A stretch of DNA of 64,000 bases from Chloroflexota bacterium (GTDB lineage: Bacteria; Chloroflexota; Anaerolineae; Anaerolineales; Villigracilaceae), in NCBI GenBank assembly GCA_019873735.1, contig JAIOAQ010000009.1:1-64000 (forward strand). Reading direction: 5' to 3'. Positions 51,725-60,128 of the stretch are shown here, piece after piece (position 1 is the first letter of the stretch; each line of letters starts with the position of its first letter). The notes under the pieces were generated by a model. The model ran no database searches, was not told the DNA's origin, and was given only the letters and a program-made list of their open reading frames with translations. The translations under genes and the position numbers were made by a program.

Positions 51725-52321
51725 ATGACTGAAGCAGTATCTGTTCTTGCCCATCCCTCAACCCCAACCGGGGCCGAGGACCTGTCTCTTCTGCATGAAG
51801 TAGCCTTGCGCACCCCCGGCGAATCGCATGTTGAAATGTGCATTCAATGCGGAACCTGCGGCGGCTCTTGCCCCTCTGCCGCAGCCATGGATCACACCCC
51901 GCGTGCCATCTTTGCCATGCTGCGAGCCGGAATGCGCGACGAAGTGCTGAAGAGCAACACCCCCTGGATGTGCGTCTCCTGCTATTTCTGCACGGTGCGC
52001 TGCCCGCAGGACATTCACATCACCGATGTGATGTACACGCTGAAGAACATGTCGTTACAGGCCAAGCAGTATGACACCACGGCGGCGGATTTCTCGAAAA
52101 CGTTTATCGCCATGGTGGAAGACTACGGCCGCAGTTTCGAAATCGGCCTGGCGGGAATCCACAACTTGAAGCACTTTGCCACCCGCCTGCCCAATATGGC
52201 CCCCATGGCTATCGGCATGTTGACCAAAAAGGGGATGTCGCCTCTTCCGCCGAAGCCGATTAAGGGCATGGATCAACTCAAAAAGATCCTCAAACGCGCC
52301 AAAGAACTGGAGGCCGCATGA
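51725..52321 (+). CDS. hdrC: Heterodisulfide reductase subunit C-like protein
   Basis: 198 residues from the ATG at 51725 with GAGGTGGAG upstream. Two 4Fe-4S clusters: Cys39, 42, 45, 49 (CIQCGTCGGSC) and Cys83, 86, 89, 93 (CVSCYFCTVRC). The rest is helical, with a basic C-terminal stretch. HdrC carries electrons between HdrA and HdrB. It starts the long hdr-mvh-hyp operon, and its stop codon overlaps the hdrB start (ATGA). Confidence 0.93.
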   Translation: MTEAVSVLAHPSTPTGAEDLSLLHEVALRTPGESHVEMCIQCGTCGGSCPSAAAMDHTPRAIFAMLRAGMRDEVLKSNTPWMCVSCYFCTVRCPQDIHITDVMYTLKNMSLQAKQYDTTAADFSKTFIAMVEDYGRSFEIGLAGIHNLKHFATRLPNMAPMAIGMLTKKGMSPLPPKPIKGMDQLKKILKRAKELEAA

Positions 52322-53316
52322 GCGACTACATTTTCTACCCCGGCTGCTCAATGGAAAGCAGCGCCAAAGCATATTACGCTTCTGTCATGGCGGTCTGCAA
52401 ACCATTGGGCATCGAACTGAAAGAAATTGAGGACTGGAACTGCTGCGGCGCAACCGAGTATCTGTCCCTCGATGTCACGCCGGCTTACGCTTTGATTGCC
52501 CGCAATCTGGCGCTGGCCGAAAAGCAGGCCAACGGCTCGAAGACGGTCATTGCACCTTGCTCGGCTTGCTACCTCAACCTTGCCAAAGCAGACCACTACA
52601 TGCACGAAGACCCGGCATTTGGCGCAAAAATCAACGAAGCGCTGGCTGCCGGCGGTCTGCATTACGATGCCGGCACCCTGGCTATCCGCCACCTGCTGGA
52701 TGTGGTCATCAATGAAATCGGGCTGGACAAGGTCAAGGAAAAAGTCACCAAACCGCTCAAGGGTCTGCGCGTGGCGCCCTACCTGGGCTGCATGCTGCCG
52801 CGTCCTGACTACAACACGCGCTACTCCGACAGCGAACATCCAGACGAATTAGACCAACTGCTGGCCGCCCTGGGCGCCGAAGTGATTGACTTCCCGCTCA
52901 AGACCCACTGCTGCGGCGGTCACATGACCCAAATCGGGCCGGATACCGCCTTCGAACTGATCCGCCGCCTGATCGCCTCGGCCGACCAGTACAAAGCAGA
53001 TGTGATCGTCACCGTCTGCCCGATGTGCCAGATGAACCTGGATGCCTTCCAGGGGCAAATGAACAGTTACTTCAAAACCAATTACAAGATACCGGTACTC
53101 TTCTTCACCCAACTGATGGGCATCGCCTTTGGGGAAAAGCCCGAAAAACTGGGCTTTGGCTCGGAATTCGTCAGCGCCCGCCAGGCCATGAGCCGCATCG
53201 GCGTCGAGACCCCCGAACCGGTCGAACAGGCGCCGCGTGCGCGCAAGGCCGAAGGTCTGCCCATGCCACCCCCGCTGAAGAAGGGTGGTTCAACCAGTAC
53301 CGAGGAGGAGGCATAG
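52318..53316 (+). CDS. hdrB: Heterodisulfide reductase subunit B-like protein
   Basis: 332 residues. Two CCG domains: first with Cys10, Cys42-Cys43, Cys81 and Cys84; second with Cys158, Cys198-Cys199, Cys234 and Cys237. These bind the noncubane Fe-S clusters that cleave a disulfide in methanogen HdrB. Both full motifs are kept, so a disulfide or similar two-electron substrate is plausible. This does not look like a methanogen, so the natural substrate is not CoM-S-S-CoB and remains unknown. The last 35 residues are a Pro-rich low-complexity tail. Confidence 0.93.
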   Translation: MSDYIFYPGCSMESSAKAYYASVMAVCKPLGIELKEIEDWNCCGATEYLSLDVTPAYALIARNLALAEKQANGSKTVIAPCSACYLNLAKADHYMHEDPAFGAKINEALAAGGLHYDAGTLAIRHLLDVVINEIGLDKVKEKVTKPLKGLRVAPYLGCMLPRPDYNTRYSDSEHPDELDQLLAALGAEVIDFPLKTHCCGGHMTQIGPDTAFELIRRLIASADQYKADVIVTVCPMCQMNLDAFQGQMNSYFKTNYKIPVLFFTQLMGIAFGEKPEKLGFGSEFVSARQAMSRIGVETPEPVEQAPRARKAEGLPMPPPLKKGGSTSTEEEA

Positions 53317-53319
53317 TCC

Positions 53320-55344
53320 ATGAGCGACGAAAAGAAACCCCAGGAACGCGTTGGCGTTTATGTTTGCCACTGCGGCACCAACATCGCCGGCGTTGTCAAC
53401 GTTGCCGAGGTCAGCGAGTGGGCCGGCCGCGAAATGGCCAAAGAGGGCGTGGTGGTTGCCCGCGATTACAAGTTCATGTGCTCCAGCCTGGGGCAGGAAC
53501 TGATTCAGAAAGACATCAAAGAACACGGCCTGACCCGCGTGGTGGTCGCCGCCTGCTCGCCGCACCTGCACGAAAAGACCTTCCGCACCGCCTGCAACGG
53601 CGGCGGGCTGAACCCCTATCTGTGCGAACTGGTCTCCATCCGTGAGCAGGTCTCATGGGTGCACACCGATAAGAGTGCGGCTACCGAAAAGGCCAAAGCC
53701 ATCGTCGCCGGCGGCGTCCGACGCGTGGTCCACCACGAGCCGCTTGAACCGCTGCACGTTCCCATCCATCCTGCCACGCTGGTGGTAGGCGGCGGCATCG
53801 CCGGCATTCAGGCCGCTCTCGAAATCGCCGAGGCCGGTTACCCCGTCTATCTGGTCGAGCGCGAACCCACCATCGGCGGCCACATGGCCCAGTTCGACAA
53901 GACCTTCCCCACCCTCGACTGCTCGGCCTGTATCCTCACTCCCAAGATGGTGGACGCAGGCAATCACCCCAACATCACCCTGCTGACCTACTCCGAAGTG
54001 GAAAAGGTGGACGGGTATGTTGGCAATTTTGTGGTCACCATCCGCAAGCGCGCCCGCTCGGTCAACGAGGAACTCTGCACCGGCTGCGGCATCTGCTGGG
54101 AGAAATGCCCCAAGAAAGTCATTGACGATAAATTCGAGGCCGGATTGGGCTACCGCAAGGCCGTCTACGTCCCCTTCCCTCAGGCAGTGCCAAAGTATCC
54201 GGTCATTGATCGCGAGAACTGCACCTACTACCAGAAAGGCACCTGCAAAGCCTGCGAGAAGTTCTGCCCCACCGGCGCAATTGACTTTGCCCAGGAAGAC
54301 CAGGTCATGACCGTAGAGGTGGGCAACATCCTGCTGGCAACCGGCTGGCAACTCTTTGACGCCCGCAAGATTCCGAACTACGGCTACGGCCGGCTGGCCA
54401 ACGTCTTCACCAGCCTTGAGTTTGAGCGTCTTTCGAACGCAGCCGGACCGACAGGCGGCAACATCGTCCTGCGCGACGGCAAGACCGTGCCAAAGTCGGT
54501 GGCCATCGTCCACTGTGTGGGCAGCCGCGACAAAAACTACAACAACTACTGCTCGGCCATCTGCTGTATGCAGAGCCTGAAATTTGCCCACCTGGTGAAG
54601 GAAAAGACCGGCGCAACGGTGTACAACTTCTACATTGACATCCGCACGCCCGGCAAAGGCTACGATGAGTTCTACCAGCGCCTCATCGAAGAAGGCACGC
54701 TCTTTGTGCGCGGCAAAGTTGCCGAAATTACCGACGCTGCCCGCAACCCCGGTGAAGAAGGCAAACTCATCGTCCAGGTAGAAGATACCCTGGTCGGCAA
54801 ACAGCGCCGCATCCCGGTGGATATGGTCATCCTCTCGGCTGGCCTCGAACCGCAGCCCGACGCCAAAGAAGTGGCCAAGAAATTTGGCATCTCCTGCTCG
54901 GCCGACGGCTTCTACATTGAGCGTCACCCGAAACTTGACCCGGTTGCCACCATGACCGAGGGCATCTACCTGGCCGGTTGTGTCCAGGGCCCCAAAGATA
55001 TCCCCTCCAGCGTGGCTCAGGGAGCCGCGGCCGCGGCCCGCATCGTGGGCAAGATTCAGCAAAAGGAAATCGCCCTCGAACCGGTACGCGCCACTGTCAA
55101 CCAGGAACAATGCTCGGGCTGCCGCATCTGCAACAACCTGTGCCCCTTCAATGCCATCCTCTTCCACGAGGACCGCATGGTGAGCGAGGTCAACCCCGCT
55201 CTGTGCCAGGGCTGCGGCACCTGCGTCGCCGCCTGCCCGGCGGGCGCCATCAGCGGCACCGGCTTCTCGAACGAGCAAATCCTCTCGCAAATTGAGGGCC
55301 TGTTGATGCTCAACCTTTCGTCTAAGGAGGCAGCCGCTGCCTAG
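53320..55344 (+). CDS. hdrA: Heterodisulfide reductase subunit A-like flavoprotein
   Basis: 674 residues. N-terminal Fe-S part (VGVYVCHCGTNI, Cys16 and Cys18; further Cys54, 79, 102), FAD-binding GGGIAGIQAAL (157-167), Cys201 and Cys204 in LDCSACI, an inserted ferredoxin (Cys253, 256, 259, 263; then 301, 309, 312, 316), and a C-terminal pair of 4Fe-4S motifs (CSGCRICNNLC and CQGCGTCVAAC). HdrA holds the bifurcating FAD. Length and order match the canonical HdrA of methanogens and relatives. Three bases from hdrB. Confidence 0.95.
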   Translation: MSDEKKPQERVGVYVCHCGTNIAGVVNVAEVSEWAGREMAKEGVVVARDYKFMCSSLGQELIQKDIKEHGLTRVVVAACSPHLHEKTFRTACNGGGLNPYLCELVSIREQVSWVHTDKSAATEKAKAIVAGGVRRVVHHEPLEPLHVPIHPATLVVGGGIAGIQAALEIAEAGYPVYLVEREPTIGGHMAQFDKTFPTLDCSACILTPKMVDAGNHPNITLLTYSEVEKVDGYVGNFVVTIRKRARSVNEELCTGCGICWEKCPKKVIDDKFEAGLGYRKAVYVPFPQAVPKYPVIDRENCTYYQKGTCKACEKFCPTGAIDFAQEDQVMTVEVGNILLATGWQLFDARKIPNYGYGRLANVFTSLEFERLSNAAGPTGGNIVLRDGKTVPKSVAIVHCVGSRDKNYNNYCSAICCMQSLKFAHLVKEKTGATVYNFYIDIRTPGKGYDEFYQRLIEEGTLFVRGKVAEITDAARNPGEEGKLIVQVEDTLVGKQRRIPVDMVILSAGLEPQPDAKEVAKKFGISCSADGFYIERHPKLDPVATMTEGIYLAGCVQGPKDIPSSVAQGAAAAARIVGKIQQKEIALEPVRATVNQEQCSGCRICNNLCPFNAILFHEDRMVSEVNPALCQGCGTCVAACPAGAISGTGFSNEQILSQIEGLLMLNLSSKEAAAA

Positions 55345-55358
55345 GGCTGAAAACGACT

Positions 55359-55838
55359 ATGAGTGAAGAAACCAAATCCTTTGAACCTACGATCATTGGC
55401 TTCACCTGCAACTGGTGTTCCTACCGCGCCGCCGACATGGCCGGCACGGCGCGCATGAAGTACGCCCCGAACGTGCGCCTCATCCGCCTGATGTGCTCCG
55501 GCCGCCTCGACCCGACCTTCGTCTTCAAGGCCTTCGCCAACGGCGCCGATGGCGTCCTCGTCTCGGGCTGCCATCCCGGTGACTGCCACTACATCAACCA
55601 AAACTACAAGATGCTGCGCCGCTTCCACCTGATGAAGCGCGTCCTGGCCCAAATGGGCATCGAACCCGAGCGCATCAAACTGCTGTGGGCCAGCGCCGCC
55701 GAAGGCGCCATCTTTGCCGAGGAAGTGAATAAATTCGTGGAACAGGTGCGGGCGCTCGGACCGTTGAACTGGCATCCCGGCAACGGCGCGGCCTCCACCG
55801 TCCACACACCCATGTCCGCTGAGGAGGTGCCAGCATGA
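55359..55838 (+). CDS. mvhD: Hydrogenase iron-sulfur subunit D (MvhD type)
   Basis: 159 residues. A 2Fe-2S protein with Cys17, Cys20, Cys46, Cys71 and Cys76 (TCNWCSYRAAD, MCSGRLD, GCHPGDCHY). In MvhADG complexes it connects the hydrogenase to HdrA. All positions are ordinary Cys codons; no selenocysteine. Its stop overlaps the mvhG start by four bases. Confidence 0.94.
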   Translation: MSEETKSFEPTIIGFTCNWCSYRAADMAGTARMKYAPNVRLIRLMCSGRLDPTFVFKAFANGADGVLVSGCHPGDCHYINQNYKMLRRFHLMKRVLAQMGIEPERIKLLWASAAEGAIFAEEVNKFVEQVRALGPLNWHPGNGAASTVHTPMSAEEVPA

Positions 55839-56821
55839 GCAAGCCGAAATTCGCAATGTACTGGGCGGCGTCCTGCGGCGGCTGCGAAATCGCCGTCCTC
55901 AACATCCACGAAAAAATCCTGGATGTGGATGCCAACTTCGAGGTCGTCTTCTGGCCGGTGGCCATGGATGCCAAGTACAAAGACGTCGAAGCCATGGAAG
56001 ACGGCTCGATCCTGTTGACCCTCTTCAACGGCGGCATCCGCAACGACGAAAACGAACACATCGCCAAACTGCTGCGCAAGAAATCGCAGATCCTGGTCGC
56101 CTTTGGCTCCTGCGCCTGCGAAGGCTGCATCCCCGGCCTGGCAAACTTCTCGCCCATCCAGCAAGTGGTGGACACCGCCTTCAGCACCGTCTCAACCGAC
56201 AACCCGGAAAACGTCCGCCCGCAGCCATCGTATGACATGCCCGAAGGCACGATTCACATCCCCACCCTCTATCCGGTCCTGCGCACCCTCGATCAGGTGG
56301 TGGATGTGGACTACTACATGCCCGGCTGCCCGCCCGAATCGCACCAGATTGCGGCGGTGATTGACCTGGTCATCCAGGTGCTGCAAGGCAAAGCGCAACT
56401 GCCGCCCAAAGGCTCGGTCATCGGCGCCGGCGGCTCCACCGTTTGCGACGAGTGCAAACGCAAGCGCAACGAAAAAACCATCAAAGAATTCGGCCGTATT
56501 CAACTTATGCACGCCGACCCCGAACTGTGCCTGCTCGAACAGGGCATCCCCTGCAACGGTCCGGCCACCCGCAGCGGCTGCAACGCCCGCTGCCCCAGCG
56601 CCGGGGCGCAGTGCATCGGCTGCTACGGTCCGGCCGAGGGCGTGGTAGATTACGGCGCCCGCCTGGTCTCCGCCTTTGCCTCGGTCATTGACAGCAACGA
56701 TCCGGCCGAAATTGACCGCATCCTCGACGGCCTGGTGGACCCCGCCGGGCAGTTCTACCGCTTCAACCTGGCCGGCTCGCTCCTGCGCGCCGCCAAGCCA
56801 GCCTGGAAGTCGGGCGACTAA
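55835..56821 (+). CDS. mvhG: [NiFe] hydrogenase small subunit, F420-non-reducing type
   Basis: 328 residues. Proximal-cluster Cys14 and Cys17 in SCGGCE, then FGSCACEGC and MPGCPPES; the C-terminal half has more Cys-rich segments (CNGPATRSGCNARC, CIGCYGP) for the medial and distal clusters. No Tat signal, so the enzyme is cytosolic, as expected of group 3c. It passes electrons from the NiFe site to MvhD. Confidence 0.94.
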   Translation: MSKPKFAMYWAASCGGCEIAVLNIHEKILDVDANFEVVFWPVAMDAKYKDVEAMEDGSILLTLFNGGIRNDENEHIAKLLRKKSQILVAFGSCACEGCIPGLANFSPIQQVVDTAFSTVSTDNPENVRPQPSYDMPEGTIHIPTLYPVLRTLDQVVDVDYYMPGCPPESHQIAAVIDLVIQVLQGKAQLPPKGSVIGAGGSTVCDECKRKRNEKTIKEFGRIQLMHADPELCLLEQGIPCNGPATRSGCNARCPSAGAQCIGCYGPAEGVVDYGARLVSAFASVIDSNDPAEIDRILDGLVDPAGQFYRFNLAGSLLRAAKPAWKSGD

Positions 56822-56836
56822 TTTGGAGGTAGAGAA

Positions 56837-58309
56837 ATGACACAGCGAATTACGATTGACCCCATCACCCGCCTGGAAGGCCACGGCAAGATTGAAATCT
56901 TCCTCAACGACGAGGGCGAGGTCGCCAACACCTACTTCCAGATCCCCGAACTGCGCGGCTTCGAGCGCTTTGTCGTCGGCCGGCCGGTGGAGGAAATGCC
57001 CCTGCTCACCAACCGCATCTGTGGCGTCTGCCCCGAAGCGCACCACATGGCCGCCGCCAAGGCCGTGGACGCGGTCTATCATGTAGAAGTGCCGCGCACC
57101 GGCAAAATGCTGCGCGAACTGCTCTACAGCGCCTTCTACTGCACCGACCACACCACCCACTTCTACGCCCTGGCCGGCCCCGACTTCGTCATGGGCCCCG
57201 ATGCCCCCGTCGCCGAGCGCAACATCCTGGGCGTGATCCACAAGGTGGGGCTGGAAATCGGCGGCAAGGTCATCCAGATGCGCAAGTACGGCCACACCGT
57301 GGTCGAAATGATCGGCGGCCGCAAAGTGCACCCCTGCACCTCCATCCCCGGCGGCCTGACCAAGGGCATCACCGAAGAACAGCGCAAGGAAATCGAAGAG
57401 ATGGGCCGCTGGGCGATCGAATTTGCCCAGTTCAGCCTGAAACTCTTCAGCGACATCGTCCTGGGCAACAAGACCTACCTCGACCTCATCCTGGGCGACA
57501 TTTACACCCATCAGACCTACTACATGGGCCTGGTGGACGAGAACAATCACGTCAACTTCTACGACGGCAAAGTGCGCGTCGTCGGCCCGGATGGCAAGGA
57601 ACTGGTCAAGTACGCCCCGCATGAGTACACCGAAAACGTCGCCGAACACGTCGAACCGTGGACCTATCTCAAGTTCCCGTATCTGAAGAAGGTCGGCTGG
57701 AAAGGCTTTGTGGACGGACCCGATTCCGGCGTCTACTGCGCCACGCCGCTCTCGCGCCTCAACGCCGCCGACGGCATGGCCACCCCGCGCGCTCAGGAAG
57801 AGTACGAGAAGATGTACAAGACCCTGGGCGGCAAGCCGGTTCACCAGCGCCTGGCGACCCACTGGGCGCGCCTCATCGAACTGCTCTACGCCGCCGAGCG
57901 CTGGGTAGAACTGGCCACCGACCCGGAGATCACCTCGCCGAACTACCACACCATCCCGACCGAAAAACCGACCGAGGGCGTGGGCATCGTCGAGGCGCCG
58001 CGCGGCACCCTGACGCATCACTACTGGACCGACGAACGCGGCGTGGTGACCAAGGCCAACCTCATCGTCGGCACCACCAACAACTACGCCCCCATCACCA
58101 TGTCCATCCAGAAGGCAGCCAAGAGCCTCATCAAGAAAGGCACCGTCATCAACGAGGGCCTGCTCAACATGGTCGAAATGGCCTTCCGCGCCTACGACCC
58201 CTGCTTTGGCTGCGCCACCCACTCCCTGCCCGGCCAGATGCCGCTCGAAGTCACCATCCGCAACGCCCAGGGCGAAATCGTGGACGTGCTCAAGCAGTTT
58301 GTGGATTAG
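56837..58309 (+). CDS. mvhA: [NiFe] hydrogenase large subunit, group 3c (MvhA type)
   Basis: 490 residues. NiFe ligands: L1 motif RICGVCPEAHH (Cys62, Cys65) and L2 motif DPCFGCATH (Cys456, Cys459). After His462 there are 28 more residues, the C-terminal peptide removed by the maturation protease after nickel insertion; a protease gene follows at 58448. Sequence matches the F420-non-reducing group that works with Hdr. It oxidises H2 or, in reverse, makes it. Confidence 0.95.
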   Translation: MTQRITIDPITRLEGHGKIEIFLNDEGEVANTYFQIPELRGFERFVVGRPVEEMPLLTNRICGVCPEAHHMAAAKAVDAVYHVEVPRTGKMLRELLYSAFYCTDHTTHFYALAGPDFVMGPDAPVAERNILGVIHKVGLEIGGKVIQMRKYGHTVVEMIGGRKVHPCTSIPGGLTKGITEEQRKEIEEMGRWAIEFAQFSLKLFSDIVLGNKTYLDLILGDIYTHQTYYMGLVDENNHVNFYDGKVRVVGPDGKELVKYAPHEYTENVAEHVEPWTYLKFPYLKKVGWKGFVDGPDSGVYCATPLSRLNAADGMATPRAQEEYEKMYKTLGGKPVHQRLATHWARLIELLYAAERWVELATDPEITSPNYHTIPTEKPTEGVGIVEAPRGTLTHHYWTDERGVVTKANLIVGTTNNYAPITMSIQKAAKSLIKKGTVINEGLLNMVEMAFRAYDPCFGCATHSLPGQMPLEVTIRNAQGEIVDVLKQFVD

Positions 58310-58342
58310 GGAAGATTCGCCCTTCCCTTCCTGCGCTCTCTG

Positions 58343-58381
58343 TACATCGTCTCATAGTCCACCCGGCTATGAGACGATGTA
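58343..58381 (+). terminator. Hairpin between mvhA and the maturation protease gene
   Basis: Fifteen-bp perfect stem (58343-58357 with 58367-58381), nine-base loop, followed by TTTGTGG. It may be a partial terminator or an mRNA-stability element that raises the level of structural subunits over accessory proteins. Confidence 0.6.
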
Positions 58382-58447
58382 TTTGTGGTAGACTCCCTTT
58401 CCGGGCTATCCAACCGCCCGACGATCAAACTATTCGACGATCCGACT

Positions 58448-58951
58448 ATGAAGACTTTAATCATTGGCCTCGGCAACCCCATCCTCGGCGACGACGGCGT
58501 CGGCTGGGAGGTGGCGCGCCGGCTGGAGGAACATTTTGCCGGTCAACGCCCCGACCTGGAGTTCGACTACCTCTCCCTCGGCGGCCTCAGCCTGATGGAA
58601 CGGATGATCGGCTACCGGCGCGTCCTCCTCATCGACTCGCTTACCACCGGCACGCGCCCCCTCGGCGAGGTCACTACTTTTACCCTCGACGATCTGGCCG
58701 ACCTCTCCTCCGGTCACACCACCGCCGCGCATGACACCTCCCTCAAAACAGCCCTGGCGACCGGCCGCAAACTGGGCGCAGACCTGCCCGAGGACAGGCA
58801 CGTGTACATCGTCGCCATCGAAGCCCGCCAGGTGCATGACCTGCAAGAAGGCCTCACCCCGCCGATTGCCGCCGCCGTCCCGCCAGCCGTACAAGCCGCC
58901 CTCGACCTGCTGGCACAAATCAACAACCATGCAAGTCAAGAGGGCGAATAG
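58448..58951 (+). CDS. Hydrogenase maturation protease
   Basis: 167 residues from the ATG at 58448; an in-frame extension upstream runs into the hairpin and was rejected. It has the HycI/HyaD-type start LIIGLGNPILGDDGVGWEVA and GGLSLMERMIGYRRVLLIDS, with the nickel-binding Glu and Asp at these positions and His in HDTSLKTAL. It removes the C-terminal peptide of MvhA. Direct context supports this. Confidence 0.92.
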   Translation: MKTLIIGLGNPILGDDGVGWEVARRLEEHFAGQRPDLEFDYLSLGGLSLMERMIGYRRVLLIDSLTTGTRPLGEVTTFTLDDLADLSSGHTTAAHDTSLKTALATGRKLGADLPEDRHVYIVAIEARQVHDLQEGLTPPIAAAVPPAVQAALDLLAQINNHASQEGE

Positions 58952-59071
58952 CAGGCGGCTTTATTCTCACAAAAACTATCTGATTTACAGGAAATTTATC
59001 GCCCAAAGCAGTGACTTTCCTAACTTCATTTTGCAGCCGTTCAACGATACAGTAAAGCCGCGAGGCTGATC

Positions 59072-59419
59072 ATGCACGAACTGCCCATCACGCAAAACAT
59101 CCTTGAGATTGCCCTGCGCCACGCCGAACAGGCCGGCGCCAGCGAAATCAAGCGCATTGACATCCTGATCGGACAATACTCCTCCTTCGTAGATGATTCC
59201 ATCCAGTTCTACTGGAAAATCATCGCCGCAGGGACCATCGCCGAAAATGCCGTCCTGCACTTCCAGCGCGTCCCGGTCGAATTCACCTGCCAGGACTGCG
59301 GCGCGGTCTACGAACCACAAGAAGATACCTTTGCCTGCCCCCGCTGCCTCAGCCCGCGCGTCCGCGTGACGCGCGGCGAGGAACTGCGCGTCGAAAGCAT
59401 CGAAATCGAAACGCCGTAG
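59072..59419 (+). CDS. hypA: Hydrogenase nickel-insertion protein HypA
   Basis: 115 residues. The Ni-binding N-terminus MHELPIT has His2; the Zn site is formed by two CxxC pairs (CQDC and CPRC). HypA delivers nickel with HypB. It starts the maturation gene series 120 bases after the protease gene. That gap holds no gene. Confidence 0.95.
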   Translation: MHELPITQNILEIALRHAEQAGASEIKRIDILIGQYSSFVDDSIQFYWKIIAAGTIAENAVLHFQRVPVEFTCQDCGAVYEPQEDTFACPRCLSPRVRVTRGEELRVESIEIETP

Positions 59420-59461
59420 CCGCTGCCACAAACAAAAATCGTATCTCGCGAAAGGCTCGCC

Positions 59462-60118
59462 ATGTCTCAAAAAATCACCGTCGTCGAAAACATCCTCTCC
59501 GCCAATGACCAGATCGCCCAGAAAAACCGCGCCGCCTTCGACGCCGCCGGCGTATTCGTCGTCAACATGATGGCCTCTCCCGGCGCCGGCAAGACCACCT
59601 TCATCCTCAAAACCCTCGAGGCCCTGCAGGGACGCCTGCGCATGGGCGTCATCGAAGGCGACCTGGCGACCTCGATAGACGCCGAAAAAGCCCTGGCCGC
59701 CGGCATCCCCGCCGTGCAAATCAACACCGGCGGCGACTGTCACCTGGACGCCGTCATGCTTGCCGGCGCCATCCCCGCCCTGCCGCTCGACCAACTCGAC
59801 CTGGTCATCGTCGAAAATGTCGGCAACCTCATCTGCCCGGCCAGTTTCAACCTCGGCACGCACATGAACCTGCTGATTGCCTCCATCCCCGAAGGCGACG
59901 ACAAACCCTACAAATACCCCACCATGTACCGCGGCGTCCAGGCGCTCATCATCAGCAAAATTGATCTGCTGCCCTACGTGCCTTTCGACATGGACTACTT
60001 CCGCCAGGGTGTGGAAATGCTCAACCCCGGGCTGGTCACCTTCCCCGTCTCGGCCCGCACCGGCGAAGGCATGCAGGCCTGGGCCGACTGGCTGGTAGAA
60101 CGAGTCAAGGCAAAGTAA
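59462..60118 (+). CDS. hypB: Hydrogenase nickel-insertion GTPase HypB
   Basis: 218 residues. SIMIBI-class GTPase with P-loop SPGAGKTT (39-46), the metal-switch GGDCHLDA, ENVGNLICPA and a SKIDLLPYV base-recognition motif. It lacks the N-terminal CxxCGC site and the His-rich stretch of some HypB proteins, so it probably has only the nucleotide-dependent metal site. It works with HypA. Confidence 0.95.
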   Translation: MSQKITVVENILSANDQIAQKNRAAFDAAGVFVVNMMASPGAGKTTFILKTLEALQGRLRMGVIEGDLATSIDAEKALAAGIPAVQINTGGDCHLDAVMLAGAIPALPLDQLDLVIVENVGNLICPASFNLGTHMNLLIASIPEGDDKPYKYPTMYRGVQALIISKIDLLPYVPFDMDYFRQGVEMLNPGLVTFPVSARTGEGMQAWADWLVERVKAK

Positions 60119-60128
60119 CCCTGCACCC

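Noticed and set aside
53653-58222. Two long minus-strand frames over hdrA and over mvhG-mvhA
   Set aside because: Antisense shadows of genes with complete cofactor motifs; no ribosome sites or family motifs.
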